NCBI GenBank assembly: GCA_039914705.1
Contig: JBDSOT010000010.1
Coordinates: 1-31,199, forward strand
Source: JBDSTW01 sp039914705
Lineage (GTDB): Bacteria > Pseudomonadota > Gammaproteobacteria > SURF-13
Length of the DNA stretch: 31,199 nt
Direction: 5' to 3'
This document shows, one piece after another, positions 15,548 to 24,279 of this stretch. The number at the start of each line of letters is the position of its first letter. The stretch's first letter is position 1. The notes below the pieces were generated by a model that saw only the letters and a program-made list of their open reading frames with translations, did not search any database and was not told where the DNA came from. The position numbers and the translations under genes are program-made.

Positions 15548-16352
15548 GCGGCGCCTGGCGACAGGGACGGTCTTAGTCCTGCTCGCCATCTGGGCGATTT
15601 TATGGCTGCCCAGTTTTTATTTCGGTATTGCACTGGCCCTGCTGGTCACCATCGGTGCCTGGGAATGGGCGGGGCTGATACGCCTGACTAATGTCGTGGG
15701 ACGATCTGGTTACACGGTCCTGGTAGTGCTTTGTTTATGGCTGGCAGCATCGTATGTGCATGTCGTAGTTGTGCTGACGGTGGCGTGTTGTTGGTGGCTG
15801 CTAAGCCTAGTTTGGGTGCTGCGCTTTCCGGCCGACAGATACTGGTGGACTAATCGGGCATTGGCCGCGTTGGCCGGCATGCTGGTGTTGGTGCCGACGT
15901 GGATTGCCTTGATGGAAATGCACCGTAGCGCAGGTATGGGGCCTTACCTTGTGCTGTTCCTGCTGGTAATGATCTGGCTGGCGGACAGCGCCGCTTATTT
16001 TGCCGGACGCCGTTGGGGCGCGCATCTCCTGGCCCCGCGCGTGAGTCCCGGCAAGACCTGGGAGGGTGTGGCCGGCGCGGCCCTGATCGTGGTGTTGTAT
16101 GCCTTTATCAGCGGGCTGATCGTATTACCGGGTGTTGGATTGTTGGGCGTGTTCGTGCTGCTGTGTCTGGTCACGCTCATGTTCTCTATTGTGGGCGATC
16201 TGTTGGAGAGTATGTTCAAACGTGAGGCCGGGGTGAAGGATAGCGGCAGTTTGCTGCCGGGCCATGGCGGCCTGCTGGATCGTATTGATAGCCTGACAGC
16301 GGCGGCACCGGTATTTGTGCTGAGTTTGCTGCTAAGCGGGCTGCTGAAATGA
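15540..16352 (+). CDS. cdsA: Phosphatidate cytidylyltransferase CdsA
   Basis: Integral membrane enzyme making CDP-diacylglycerol from phosphatidic acid and CTP, the precursor of all major phospholipids. 270 residues with multiple hydrophobic helices. The CDP-DAG synthase signature lies at about 224-251 (SMFKREAGVKDSGSLLPGHGG, then LLDRIDS), with the Lys-Asp and His-Gly-Gly-x-x-Asp-Arg-x-Asp elements complete. The GTG start at 15540 overlaps the end of uppS by 8 bp, with AGG and AAGG purine runs just upstream, and its stop overlaps dxr as ATGA. These overlaps indicate coupled translation of uppS-cdsA-dxr. Confidence 0.96.
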   Translation: MLRRRLATGTVLVLLAIWAILWLPSFYFGIALALLVTIGAWEWAGLIRLTNVVGRSGYTVLVVLCLWLAASYVHVVVVLTVACCWWLLSLVWVLRFPADRYWWTNRALAALAGMLVLVPTWIALMEMHRSAGMGPYLVLFLLVMIWLADSAAYFAGRRWGAHLLAPRVSPGKTWEGVAGAALIVVLYAFISGLIVLPGVGLLGVFVLLCLVTLMFSIVGDLLESMFKREAGVKDSGSLLPGHGGLLDRIDSLTAAAPVFVLSLLLSGLLK

Positions 16353-17554
16353 AGGGAATTACGATTCTGGGTGCGACCGGGTCGGTCGGCGTGAGCACGC
16401 TGGATGTGCTGGCCCGCCACCCGGATCGCTATCGCGTGGTTGCGCTCAGCGCCAACACCGGGATCGAACGTTTGTTTCAGCAGTGTGTCGCGCACCGGCC
16501 CGATTATGCCGTGATGGCTGACGCCGGGGCCGCGCAGCAGCTTGCCGAGAAGTTGCGCGCCGTGAACCCCGACATCCAGGTGCTGGCTGGGGTGCAGGGC
16601 CTGCAAACCATTGCTGCGCTGCCGGAGGTTGATACGGTAATGGCGGCCATCGTCGGAGCCGCAGGCTTGCTGCCTACCCTGGCAGCCGCACGTGCTGGTA
16701 AGCGCATTTTGCTCGCTAACAAAGAGGCCCTGGTAATGTCGGGCCGCCTGTTTATGGATGAAGTGCGGCGCTACAACGCCGAGATCATTCCGATCGACAG
16801 TGAGCATAATGCCATTTTTCAGTGCCTGCCCGAAGGTTTCGCTGCGGGTTTAAGCAAGGCCGGTGTACGCCGTATCTTGTTGACGGCCTCGGGTGGCCCG
16901 TTTCGTACCCTGCCTCTGGATGAACTCGAGCGTGTCACGCCGCAACAGGCCTGCGCGCATCCCAACTGGGTCATGGGTCGTAAAATTTCGGTCGATTCGG
17001 CGACCATGATGAATAAGGGCCTGGAGATCATCGAGGCCTGCTGGCTGTTCAATACCGTTCCGGAGCAGATCCAGGTGGTAATGCATCCGCAGAGCGTGAT
17101 TCACTCCATGGTCGAATACGTTGATGGCTCGGTGCTAGCCCAACTCGCCAGCCCCGATATGCGGGTGCCGATTGCGCATGCCTTGGCGTGGCCGGGACGC
17201 ATGGATTCCGGCGCACCGCAGTTGGATCTGTTCGCGATTGCGCAGTTAAACTTTGAACACGTCGATATGGCGCGGTTTCCCTGTCTGCGGCTGGCCCTGG
17301 AGGCCTGGCGCGCAGGCGGGACGGCGACCGCTATTCTGAATGCCGCCAACGAGATTGCGGTACAGGCATTTCTGGATGGGCGTCTGCCGTTCGCGGGGAT
17401 AGCACGGGTCATCGAGGCGACCTTGGCCGCTCGTGCGGGTCGTGAGGCCAGTTCATTGGAGATAATCCTGGAAGACGATGCAGCCGCACGCGTGATTGCC
17501 CTGGAGCAATTGTCCGCGCACAGCAGCCGGGCTATGGGGGCAACTCAATGTTAA
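16349..17554 (+). CDS. dxr: 1-deoxy-D-xylulose 5-phosphate reductoisomerase Dxr
   Basis: Second enzyme of the non-mevalonate isoprenoid pathway: NADPH-dependent rearrangement and reduction of DXP to MEP, ultimately feeding UppS. 401 residues. The NADPH-binding GATGSVG motif is at residues 8-14. LLANKEALVMSG, PIDSEHNAIFQ (metal-binding Asp and Glu) and GRKISVDSATMMNKGLEIIEA (active-site loop and metal-binding Glu) are intact, with a C-terminal helical domain. The start overlaps the cdsA stop by 4 bp. Confidence 0.98.
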   Translation: MKGITILGATGSVGVSTLDVLARHPDRYRVVALSANTGIERLFQQCVAHRPDYAVMADAGAAQQLAEKLRAVNPDIQVLAGVQGLQTIAALPEVDTVMAAIVGAAGLLPTLAAARAGKRILLANKEALVMSGRLFMDEVRRYNAEIIPIDSEHNAIFQCLPEGFAAGLSKAGVRRILLTASGGPFRTLPLDELERVTPQQACAHPNWVMGRKISVDSATMMNKGLEIIEACWLFNTVPEQIQVVMHPQSVIHSMVEYVDGSVLAQLASPDMRVPIAHALAWPGRMDSGAPQLDLFAIAQLNFEHVDMARFPCLRLALEAWRAGGTATAILNAANEIAVQAFLDGRLPFAGIARVIEATLAARAGREASSLEIILEDDAAARVIALEQLSAHSSRAMGATQC

Positions 17555-17615
17555 AATACATTTCGTCGCAGGCGCTGACTCAACACCGCACCGGCGGCAT
17601 AACGGGAGACACAAA

Positions 17616-18989
17616 ATGACCGCAGTACTGATCTCCATTGCGTCGTTTGTCGTGACGCTGGGCATACTCGTCACCATTCATGAGTTTGGCCATTACTGGG
17701 TGGCGCGCAAACTGGGCGTTAAGGTGCTGCGCTTCTCGGTCGGTTTCGGCAAGCCGCTGTGGACGCGCCGCGCCGGGCCGGACAATATCGAATATGTACT
17801 GGCCGCATTGCCATTGGGCGGTTATGTCAAGATGCTGGACGAGAATGAAGGACCGGTCGCCGCCGAAGAATTGCCGCGCGCCTTCAACCGCCAAAGCGTA
17901 CCCAAGCGCTTTGCCATCGTATTCGCCGGGCCGCTGTTTAATTTTCTGTTTGCCATTCTGGCTTATACGATGATCTTCGTCGTCGGGGTGCAAGGCATCA
18001 AGCCGCTGGTTGGCGAGGTCGTCGCCGGTTCCATCGCGCAGACTGCCGGGCTGAAGGACGGCGACGAGATTGTGAGCGTCGACGGCAAGGCTACCCCCAC
18101 CTGGGAGATCGCCATGTTCAGCCTGATCGGCAAGGTGCTGGACCACGATGCTGTAGAGCTTACCGTGCGCGATGCCCATTCAAAGTCGCATAATCTCACG
18201 CTTAGCCTTAATGGCACCGCCGGTGGCCTGGAGCGTGGCAACCTGCTCGATAATCTGGGCATTCGTCCTTATCGTCCGCCGTTACCGGCGGTGCTCGGTG
18301 AATTGGAGCCGGGCGGTGCCGCTATCCGTGCCGGGCTTGTCAGCGGCGACAGCATAGTCTCCGCCGACGAACGTAAATTCACCGACTGGAACGAATTTGC
18401 CGCCTATGTGCGTGAGCGACCCGGCCGCACCATTGAATTAAGGGTGACGCGCGCCGGCGAGCCACTCAATCTTGAGGTCAGGCCTGCGTCTATTGCGACC
18501 AAGGGCGCTACTATAGGCCGCATCGGGGCCGCCCCGGCCATGCCCACAGAGATACCCGAGTCGCTGCGGGCGGTAGTGCACTATTCGCCGCTGGAGGCCG
18601 TGGGCGCTGCCATAGTAAAGACCTGGGATATTTCGGCGCTGACCCTGCGCATGCTTGGCAAGATGGTGATCGGCGAGGCCTCGCTGGATAACCTCAGCGG
18701 GCCGATCAGCATCGCGCAATACGCAGGCTATTCGGCCAGCGATGGCCTTGCGCCATTCCTCGCCTTCCTTGCGATCGTCAGCATCAGCCTGGGAATTTTG
18801 AACCTTTTACCGGTACCGCTACTGGATGGCGGGCACCTGATGTATTATCTTATAGAAGCCGCTAAGGGTAGCCCGGTGTCCCAGAAGGTACAATTGATGG
18901 GTCAGCAGCTCGGGATTGCCCTGTTACTGGGTCTCACAATTCTAGCCTTTTACAACGACATCACCCGCTTACTCGGCCCGCAATCGTAG
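17616..18989 (+). CDS. rseP: Site-2 intramembrane protease RseP
   Basis: Zinc metalloprotease of the inner membrane that, in known systems, cleaves anti-sigma factor RseA after DegS and releases sigma-E under outer-membrane stress. 457 residues (450 in E. coli). The zinc motif HEFGH is at residues 22-26 in the first membrane helix, and the third ligand is Asp404 in LLDGGH near the C-terminus. Two periplasmic PDZ domains lie between (about 115-200 and 215-300; the second includes ELEPGGAAIRAGLVSGD). The ATG at 17616 has GGGAG 7 nt upstream; longer frames would overlap dxr. It is followed after 19 nt by bamA, the conserved order. Confidence 0.97.
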   Translation: MTAVLISIASFVVTLGILVTIHEFGHYWVARKLGVKVLRFSVGFGKPLWTRRAGPDNIEYVLAALPLGGYVKMLDENEGPVAAEELPRAFNRQSVPKRFAIVFAGPLFNFLFAILAYTMIFVVGVQGIKPLVGEVVAGSIAQTAGLKDGDEIVSVDGKATPTWEIAMFSLIGKVLDHDAVELTVRDAHSKSHNLTLSLNGTAGGLERGNLLDNLGIRPYRPPLPAVLGELEPGGAAIRAGLVSGDSIVSADERKFTDWNEFAAYVRERPGRTIELRVTRAGEPLNLEVRPASIATKGATIGRIGAAPAMPTEIPESLRAVVHYSPLEAVGAAIVKTWDISALTLRMLGKMVIGEASLDNLSGPISIAQYAGYSASDGLAPFLAFLAIVSISLGILNLLPVPLLDGGHLMYYLIEAAKGSPVSQKVQLMGQQLGIALLLGLTILAFYNDITRLLGPQS

Positions 18990-19008
18990 CAATCAACCGG
19001 ATTATTTG

Positions 19009-21360
19009 ATGAGAAAAGTCATATTGCTGCTGCTTTTGAGTGCGTTGTTTTCAGCGCAAACCTGGGCACTGGAGCCGTTTGTTATTCAGGATATCCGTGT
19101 TGAGGGTTTACAGCGCATTTCGGCCGGCACGGTGTTCAGTTATCTGCCCATCAAGGTTGGCGATACGCTGGATAGTGCCGTCAGCGCCGAGACCATACGC
19201 GCCCTGTTCGGAGCCGGATTTTTCAAGGATGTGCGGCTGGAACGCGACGCCAATGTATTGGTCATTACGGTCGTCGAGCGACCGTCAATCGGCAGCGTCA
19301 AGATATCCGGCAACAAGGATATAAACACCGAAACACTTACCGGTGCCCTGAAAGATCAAGGCTTGGCCGAGGGCCGCGTGTTTGACCGTGCCTTGCTGGA
19401 AAAGGTCGAGCAGGAATTAAACCGCCAATACTTCAGCAAAGGCAAATACGCCGCCAGGGTTAAAACCACGGTGACGCCGCTCGAGCGTAACCGCGTCGGC
19501 ATTTTCATCGACATCTCCGAAGGCCGCGCCGCGCGCATCCACGAGATTAACATTGTCGGCAATAAGACCTTCACCGATAAAAAATTACGCAGAAATTTCC
19601 AGCTCAGCACACCGACAATGTTTTCGTTTTATACCGGCAGTGACCAATACTCCAAGCAAAAACTCACCGCCGATCTGGAGTCATTGCGCTCATATTATCT
19701 CGACCGCGGCTATATCAACTTCAATATTGACTCCACACAGGTTTCCATCACCCCCGACAAAAAGGATATTTACGTCACCATTAATGTTACCGAGGGCGAA
19801 CGCTTCAGCGTCAAGGATGTAAAACTCGCAGGTGATCTGGTGGTGCCCGAGCAGGAGTTGACCAAATTGGTAACGGTGCAGGCCGGTGAAAATTTTTCAC
19901 GCAAAGATGCCGTGGAAACGACCAGCAAGATATCTGAACGTCTCGGACAGGAAGGTTATGCCTTCAGCAATGTCAACACCATTCCCGAGATCGACCAGGC
20001 GGGCAAACAGGTGTCGCTGACGTTTTTTGTGGATCCGGGAAAGCGCGTGTACGTGCGGCGCGTGAACATGGTGGGCAACACCAAGACGCGTGATGAGGTT
20101 TTACGGCGTGAGATGCGGCAACTCGAAGGCGGCTGGATCGACACCGAGAAGGTGAAGCGCTCGCGCACACGCCTGGAAAAGCTGAATTATTTCGACCAGG
20201 TTAATGTGGAAACTCCAGCCGTGCCGGGCAGCGCCGATCAGGTTGACGTTAATATCAGCGTGGTGGAAAAACCTTCAGGTAATCTGCTGGCAGGTCTGGG
20301 TTTCTCGCAGTCTCAGGGTATTATTTTCAATACCAGCGTCAGTCAGGAGAACTTTCTGGGCAGCGGAAAACGGGTGAGTGCGGCGTTTAACAATAGCAGT
20401 GTAAATACCATCTACAGTTTTGCCTACACCAATCCCTACTACACATTGGACGGTATCAGCCGGGGGTTCAGCGTGTTCTCGCGCGAAACCGATGCCGCCA
20501 AGGCCAATGTCGCTGACTTCACTACCGATGTACTCGGCGGTGCGGTAAATTTTGGCATCCCGGTTAACGAGTTCGACACCTTCAGGGTCGGCCTTGGCTA
20601 TGAAAGCACGCAGCTCAGCACTAACCGTAATACGCCGTTCGAGTACAAGGGATTTTTAGAGGATAATGGTTTCATAGATAAGGTTACGGTCGCCAATCAG
20701 GATGCTGATTTTGATGTGCTGAAATTAACCGCAGGCTTCGCGCGTGATACCCGCAACCGCGTGATCTTCCCGGACTCCGGCCGGTTTAACAGTATTAGTG
20801 CGGATGTGGGTGTGCCGGGCGGCGATCTGCAATATTACAAGCTGAATTACCGCCACCAATCGCTGTTTTCGTTTAATCAGGACTTCACCTTATCACTCGA
20901 TGGTGAGCTGGGTTATGGCGATGGTTATAGTGATACTACCGAGCTTCCGTTCTTTGAAAACTTTTATGCGGGCGGTAGCCGTTCGGTGCGAGGCTTCAAG
21001 GATAATTCGCTGGGTCCCAAGGTGGCGGCGACTGGTCCTCTGGGCGAGCCTCCGCCAGGAAACTCCAAGGGCGATCCGCTGGGCGGTAATGTTAAGGTGG
21101 CGGGTAGTGTCGAGCTGTTTTTCCCCGTGCCGTTTAATAATGATAATAAATCAGTACGCCTGGGCAGCTTTCTTGACGTCGGCAATGTCTATGGCGTCAA
21201 TGAAAATGTTGATGCCGGAACATTGCGTTATTCGGTAGGCTTGTCAGCAGTATGGCTGTCCCCGCTAGGCGCATTGACATTCAGTCTGGCACAACCTTTG
21301 AATGACAAGAAAGATGATGATGTGCAGGTATTCCAGTTCACGCTCGGAACAAATTTTTAA
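19009..21360 (+). CDS. bamA: Outer-membrane protein assembly factor BamA
   Basis: Central beta-barrel of the BAM complex, which inserts outer-membrane proteins. 783 residues from the ATG. A signal peptide (residues 1-20, cut after TWA) precedes five POTRA domains (about 22-420), the first beginning FVIQDIRVEGLQRIS. The 16-strand barrel follows, with the loop-6 motif VRGF at 660-663 and a C-terminal aromatic residue (TLGTNF), both expected. TTG at 19006 sits one codon earlier, but GGA at 18999-19001 is better spaced (7 nt) for the ATG. It lies between rseP and the Skp-like chaperone gene. Confidence 0.98.
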   Translation: MRKVILLLLLSALFSAQTWALEPFVIQDIRVEGLQRISAGTVFSYLPIKVGDTLDSAVSAETIRALFGAGFFKDVRLERDANVLVITVVERPSIGSVKISGNKDINTETLTGALKDQGLAEGRVFDRALLEKVEQELNRQYFSKGKYAARVKTTVTPLERNRVGIFIDISEGRAARIHEINIVGNKTFTDKKLRRNFQLSTPTMFSFYTGSDQYSKQKLTADLESLRSYYLDRGYINFNIDSTQVSITPDKKDIYVTINVTEGERFSVKDVKLAGDLVVPEQELTKLVTVQAGENFSRKDAVETTSKISERLGQEGYAFSNVNTIPEIDQAGKQVSLTFFVDPGKRVYVRRVNMVGNTKTRDEVLRREMRQLEGGWIDTEKVKRSRTRLEKLNYFDQVNVETPAVPGSADQVDVNISVVEKPSGNLLAGLGFSQSQGIIFNTSVSQENFLGSGKRVSAAFNNSSVNTIYSFAYTNPYYTLDGISRGFSVFSRETDAAKANVADFTTDVLGGAVNFGIPVNEFDTFRVGLGYESTQLSTNRNTPFEYKGFLEDNGFIDKVTVANQDADFDVLKLTAGFARDTRNRVIFPDSGRFNSISADVGVPGGDLQYYKLNYRHQSLFSFNQDFTLSLDGELGYGDGYSDTTELPFFENFYAGGSRSVRGFKDNSLGPKVAATGPLGEPPPGNSKGDPLGGNVKVAGSVELFFPVPFNNDNKSVRLGSFLDVGNVYGVNENVDAGTLRYSVGLSAVWLSPLGALTFSLAQPLNDKKDDDVQVFQFTLGTNF

Positions 21361-21376
21361 GTCTAGGAGAATGCTC

Positions 21377-21916
21377 TTGAAGAAAATCGTTTGTTTGTTG
21401 CTGATCAGTTTTTTCGGGTTTTCTTCCGGCGGCGCGTTTGCCGCAGAATTGAAACTCGGATTTGTAAATGCCGCCAAGATACTCGAGGAGGCACCGCAGG
21501 CAGAGGCGGCGCGCAGCAAGCTGGAAAAAGAATTCGCCCCGCGCGATAAAGATCTCGCTGCCTCGCAAAAGCAGTTGAAGAGTCTGGAAGACAAATTAAC
21601 CAAGGACGATTCCACTTTGAGCGGCGCTGACCGCAGAAAGGCCGAACGCGACCTTATAAGCCAGCGGCGCGATTTCAAACGCGCGCAGGATGAGTTTCGC
21701 GAAGATTTCAATATCCGCCGCAATGAAGAATTCGGCAAGCTGCAAAAGCTGGTGTACGAAACCATCGTGGCGCTGGCCAAGCAGGATGGCTATGACCTGA
21801 TTGTGAGCGATGGCGCTATCTTTGCCAGTGATCGCGTGGATATCACGACCCAGGTACTGGGGCGTCTCAAGAATAATCCGGGCGGCGCAGCGTCCTCTGT
21901 CACACCCAAGCAATAA
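21377..21916 (+). CDS. skp: Periplasmic chaperone, Skp/OmpH family
   Basis: Skp-family holdase that escorts unfolded outer-membrane proteins from Sec to BamA. 179 residues from the chosen start. A signal peptide (KKIVCLLLISFFGFSSGGAFA) is followed by the family opening LKLGFVNAAKILEEAPQAE, a long charged coiled-coil (about residues 45-125) and a closing segment DGYDLIVSDGAIFASDRVDIT. The start decision: AGGAG at 21365-21369 is only 1 nt from the ATG at 21371 but 7 nt from the TTG at 21377. TTG therefore fits better and gives a standard M-K-K signal peptide. It lies 16 nt after bamA. Confidence 0.92.
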   Translation: MKKIVCLLLISFFGFSSGGAFAAELKLGFVNAAKILEEAPQAEAARSKLEKEFAPRDKDLAASQKQLKSLEDKLTKDDSTLSGADRRKAERDLISQRRDFKRAQDEFREDFNIRRNEEFGKLQKLVYETIVALAKQDGYDLIVSDGAIFASDRVDITTQVLGRLKNNPGGAASSVTPKQ

Positions 21917-21934
21917 TGACATCGGTAGCCGCCG

Positions 21935-22975
21935 GTGACGCTGACGCTGGGCGAACTGGCGGATAAGATCGGGGCTGAACTTTACGGCGATACACAAGCT
22001 GTAATACACGGCGTTGCTACCTTGCAAGATGCGCAGCCTGGCGAAATCACCTTCCTGGTCGGTAATCGTTACCGCAAACAATTGGCACATACACACGCCA
22101 CTGCGGTTATTTTATCGGCGGCTGATCAGGGTAATTGCCCCGTACACACACTGGTGGTAGACAATCCCGCCGTCAGTTATGCCCATGCCGCAACGCTACT
22201 GCATCCGCCGTCCGCCCCCACCGCAGGTATTCATCCCAGCGCAATTATTCATAAATCCAGCACGATCCACGCAACTGCCGCAATCGGTGCGCAGTGCGTA
22301 ATCGACGCGGGCGCGCAGATTGCCGCCGGGGTGATTGTCGGCGCAGGATGTATTATCGGCGAGAACGCGGTTATTGGAGAGGACAGCCGACTGGAGGCGC
22401 GCGTCACCGTGTGTTATGGCACACAGATTGGACGGCGTGCGTTAATCCATCCAGGTGCCGTTATCGGCAGCGATGGATTCGGACTCGCCAATGACCGTGG
22501 AACCTGGCTCAAGATTCCACAATTGGGCAAGGTACGCATCGGCGATGATGTGGAAATTGGTGCGAACACAACGATTGATCGTGGCGCGCTTGATGATACT
22601 GTGATCGAAGACGGAGTAAAACTCGATAATCAAATTCAGGTCGCGCACAACGTTCGCATCGGCGCCCACACGGCGATTGCCGGCTGCGTAGGCATAGCCG
22701 GCAGCGCCAAAATCGGCAGGCGTTGCACGATTGGCGGCGGGGTAGGGGTTGCCGGACACCTTGAGATCGCCGATGATGTGCACATCACAGGTATGACATT
22801 GGTCAGTAAGTCGATTTTGACTCCGGGGATATATTCCTCCGGTCTGCCTGCGCAGCCGAATCAGTTGTGGAATAAAATATTTGCCCGTCTGTGCCAACTG
22901 GATGACACCGTACGCCGTCTTAAGATTCTGGAAAAAAATATTAATAATCAAAACAGCGATGATCAAAAAATATAA
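21935..22975 (+). CDS. lpxD: UDP-3-O-(3-hydroxyacyl)glucosamine N-acyltransferase LpxD
   Basis: Adds the second 3-hydroxyacyl chain, from acyl-ACP, in lipid A synthesis. 346 residues (341 in E. coli). An N-terminal uridine-binding domain (LGELADKIGAELYGD to about residue 100) is followed by a hexapeptide left-handed beta-helix and a C-terminal helical tail. Catalytic His238 lies in VAHNVRIG, matching E. coli His239. The GTG at 21935 is the only usable start because an in-frame TAG lies three codons upstream; no clear ribosome site precedes it. It sits 18 nt after skp, the usual order. Confidence 0.97.
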   Translation: MTLTLGELADKIGAELYGDTQAVIHGVATLQDAQPGEITFLVGNRYRKQLAHTHATAVILSAADQGNCPVHTLVVDNPAVSYAHAATLLHPPSAPTAGIHPSAIIHKSSTIHATAAIGAQCVIDAGAQIAAGVIVGAGCIIGENAVIGEDSRLEARVTVCYGTQIGRRALIHPGAVIGSDGFGLANDRGTWLKIPQLGKVRIGDDVEIGANTTIDRGALDDTVIEDGVKLDNQIQVAHNVRIGAHTAIAGCVGIAGSAKIGRRCTIGGGVGVAGHLEIADDVHITGMTLVSKSILTPGIYSSGLPAQPNQLWNKIFARLCQLDDTVRRLKILEKNINNQNSDDQKI

Positions 22976-23029
22976 CCATCGTCATCGTCATTATGATTAT
23001 CATGCGTGCATTATCCGGAGGTCGATTTC

Positions 23030-23512
23030 TTGCGCAACACCCACGCTAATGAGAGCATAAATTTGAACAGCATGGACATCTGCGAGGTGCTCAATCATCT
23101 GCCGCACCGCTATCCGTTTTTACTCATAGACAGGGTAGTGGAATGCGTCCCCGGCAAGTCACTCGTCGCACTCAAAAATGTAACGTATAACGAACCTTTT
23201 TTTCAGGGACATTTTCCGCAGCGGCCGATTATGCCGGGTGTGCTGATCCTTGAGGCGTTGGCGCAGGCAACCGGTATTCTGGCGTTTCGCACCACGGAGA
23301 CGCGACCCACGGAAAGTGTTCTGTATTTCCTTGTGGGTATTGATAATGCACGCTTTAAGCAACCTGTCGAACCGGGTGATCAGCTGATTCTGGAGATTGA
23401 TCTGGTACGCCGCATGCGTGACCTCTGGAAGTTTTCGGCGCAGGCCAAGGTAGGCGACAAGATAGTCGCGAGTGCCGAATTGATGTGCGCGAAGAAGGAA
23501 CTTGAATCTTGA
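23030..23512 (+). CDS. fabZ: 3-hydroxyacyl-ACP dehydratase FabZ
   Basis: Hot-dog-fold dehydratase of fatty-acid elongation; it competes with LpxA and LpxD for 3-hydroxyacyl-ACP. It shows LPHRYPFLLIDRV, the active-site stretch GHFPQRPIMPGVLILEALAQ (catalytic His and Glu), and DNARFKQPVEPGDQL. The start is uncertain. TTG at 23030 has a strong GGAGG (23017-23021) 8 nt upstream and gives 160 residues; TTG at 23063 has GAGAG 7 nt upstream; ATG at 23072 gives 146 residues but a poor ribosome site. I chose 23030. Its TGA overlaps the TTG of lpxA. Confidence 0.95.
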   Translation: MRNTHANESINLNSMDICEVLNHLPHRYPFLLIDRVVECVPGKSLVALKNVTYNEPFFQGHFPQRPIMPGVLILEALAQATGILAFRTTETRPTESVLYFLVGIDNARFKQPVEPGDQLILEIDLVRRMRDLWKFSAQAKVGDKIVASAELMCAKKELES

Positions 23513-24279
23513 TCGACGCGCGCGCCATTATCGACCCTGCGGCAAAGTTGGCTGACGGGGTAAGCGTTGGACCGTTTTCCGTTATCGGGGCCGATGTTGA
23601 AATTGGTACGAATACCTGGATTGGACCGCACGTCGTAATTAATGGACCAACCCGTATCGGTCGCGATAATAAAATTTATCAGTTCGCCTCGCTCGGCGAG
23701 GCACCACAAGATAAAAAATATGCAGGCGAACCGACCTTGCTGGAGATCGGCGACCGCAACCTGATTCGTGAATACTGCACGATCAATCGAGGCACCGTGC
23801 AAGGCGGCGGCGTTACACGTATCGGCGATGATAACTGGATCATGGCTTACGTGCATATCGCCCACGATTGCCGGATTGGCAACCATACTATTTTTTCCAA
23901 CTGCGCCTCGCTCGCAGGCCATGTCAGTGTCGACGACTACGCCATCCTCAGTGGATTCACCATCATTCACCAATTTTGCGCCATCGGCATGCACTCGTTC
24001 TGCGCCATGGGCAGCGCAATCGCCAAGGATGTCCCGCCCTATGTCATGGTCTCCGGACATATGGCCAAGCCGCACGGAATTAACAGTGAAGGACTCAAGC
24101 GGCGCGGCTTCAGCGTCGAGGCACTGCGCGCCGTGCGTGATGCCTACAAGGTTATTTATAAATCCAGGCTGACCCTGAAGCAGGCCATAAAGCAGTTGAA
24201 GGAAATGCAAAAGGAACACGCCGAGATCGGTGAATTAGTAACATTTCTCGAGAAGGTTACGCGCGGCATTGTGAGATAA
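23509..24279 (+). CDS. lpxA: UDP-N-acetylglucosamine O-acyltransferase LpxA
   Basis: First lipid A step: moves a 3-hydroxyacyl chain from ACP to UDP-GlcNAc. 256 residues (262 in E. coli). Left-handed beta-helix of hexapeptide repeats, with catalytic His119 in VHIAHDCRIG (E. coli His125) and HQFCAIG at 154-160. The six-residue offset holds for both His119/125 and His154/160, so the acyl ruler position Gly173 of E. coli aligns with Met167 here. Met there is known to favour 10-carbon chains. The TTG start gives the family-typical MIDARAIIDPAA; AAGGA lies about 8 nt upstream within fabZ, and the TTGA overlap couples the two genes. Confidence 0.97.
   Translation: MIDARAIIDPAAKLADGVSVGPFSVIGADVEIGTNTWIGPHVVINGPTRIGRDNKIYQFASLGEAPQDKKYAGEPTLLEIGDRNLIREYCTINRGTVQGGGVTRIGDDNWIMAYVHIAHDCRIGNHTIFSNCASLAGHVSVDDYAILSGFTIIHQFCAIGMHSFCAMGSAIAKDVPPYVMVSGHMAKPHGINSEGLKRRGFSVEALRAVRDAYKVIYKSRLTLKQAIKQLKEMQKEHAEIGELVTFLEKVTRGIVR

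Noticed and set aside
17580..18179. Long antisense open frame opposite rseP (199 codons)
   Set aside because: It is complementary to the RseP zinc motif and PDZ coding sequence; the plus-strand gene explains the conservation.
18970..19010. TTG at 19006 as the bamA start
   Set aside because: It would be only 4 nt from the purine-rich site; the ATG one codon later has better spacing and a standard signal peptide.
23380..24219. 279-codon antisense open frame opposite lpxA
   Set aside because: It is the complement of the LpxA beta-helix repeats, with no recognisable protein features.
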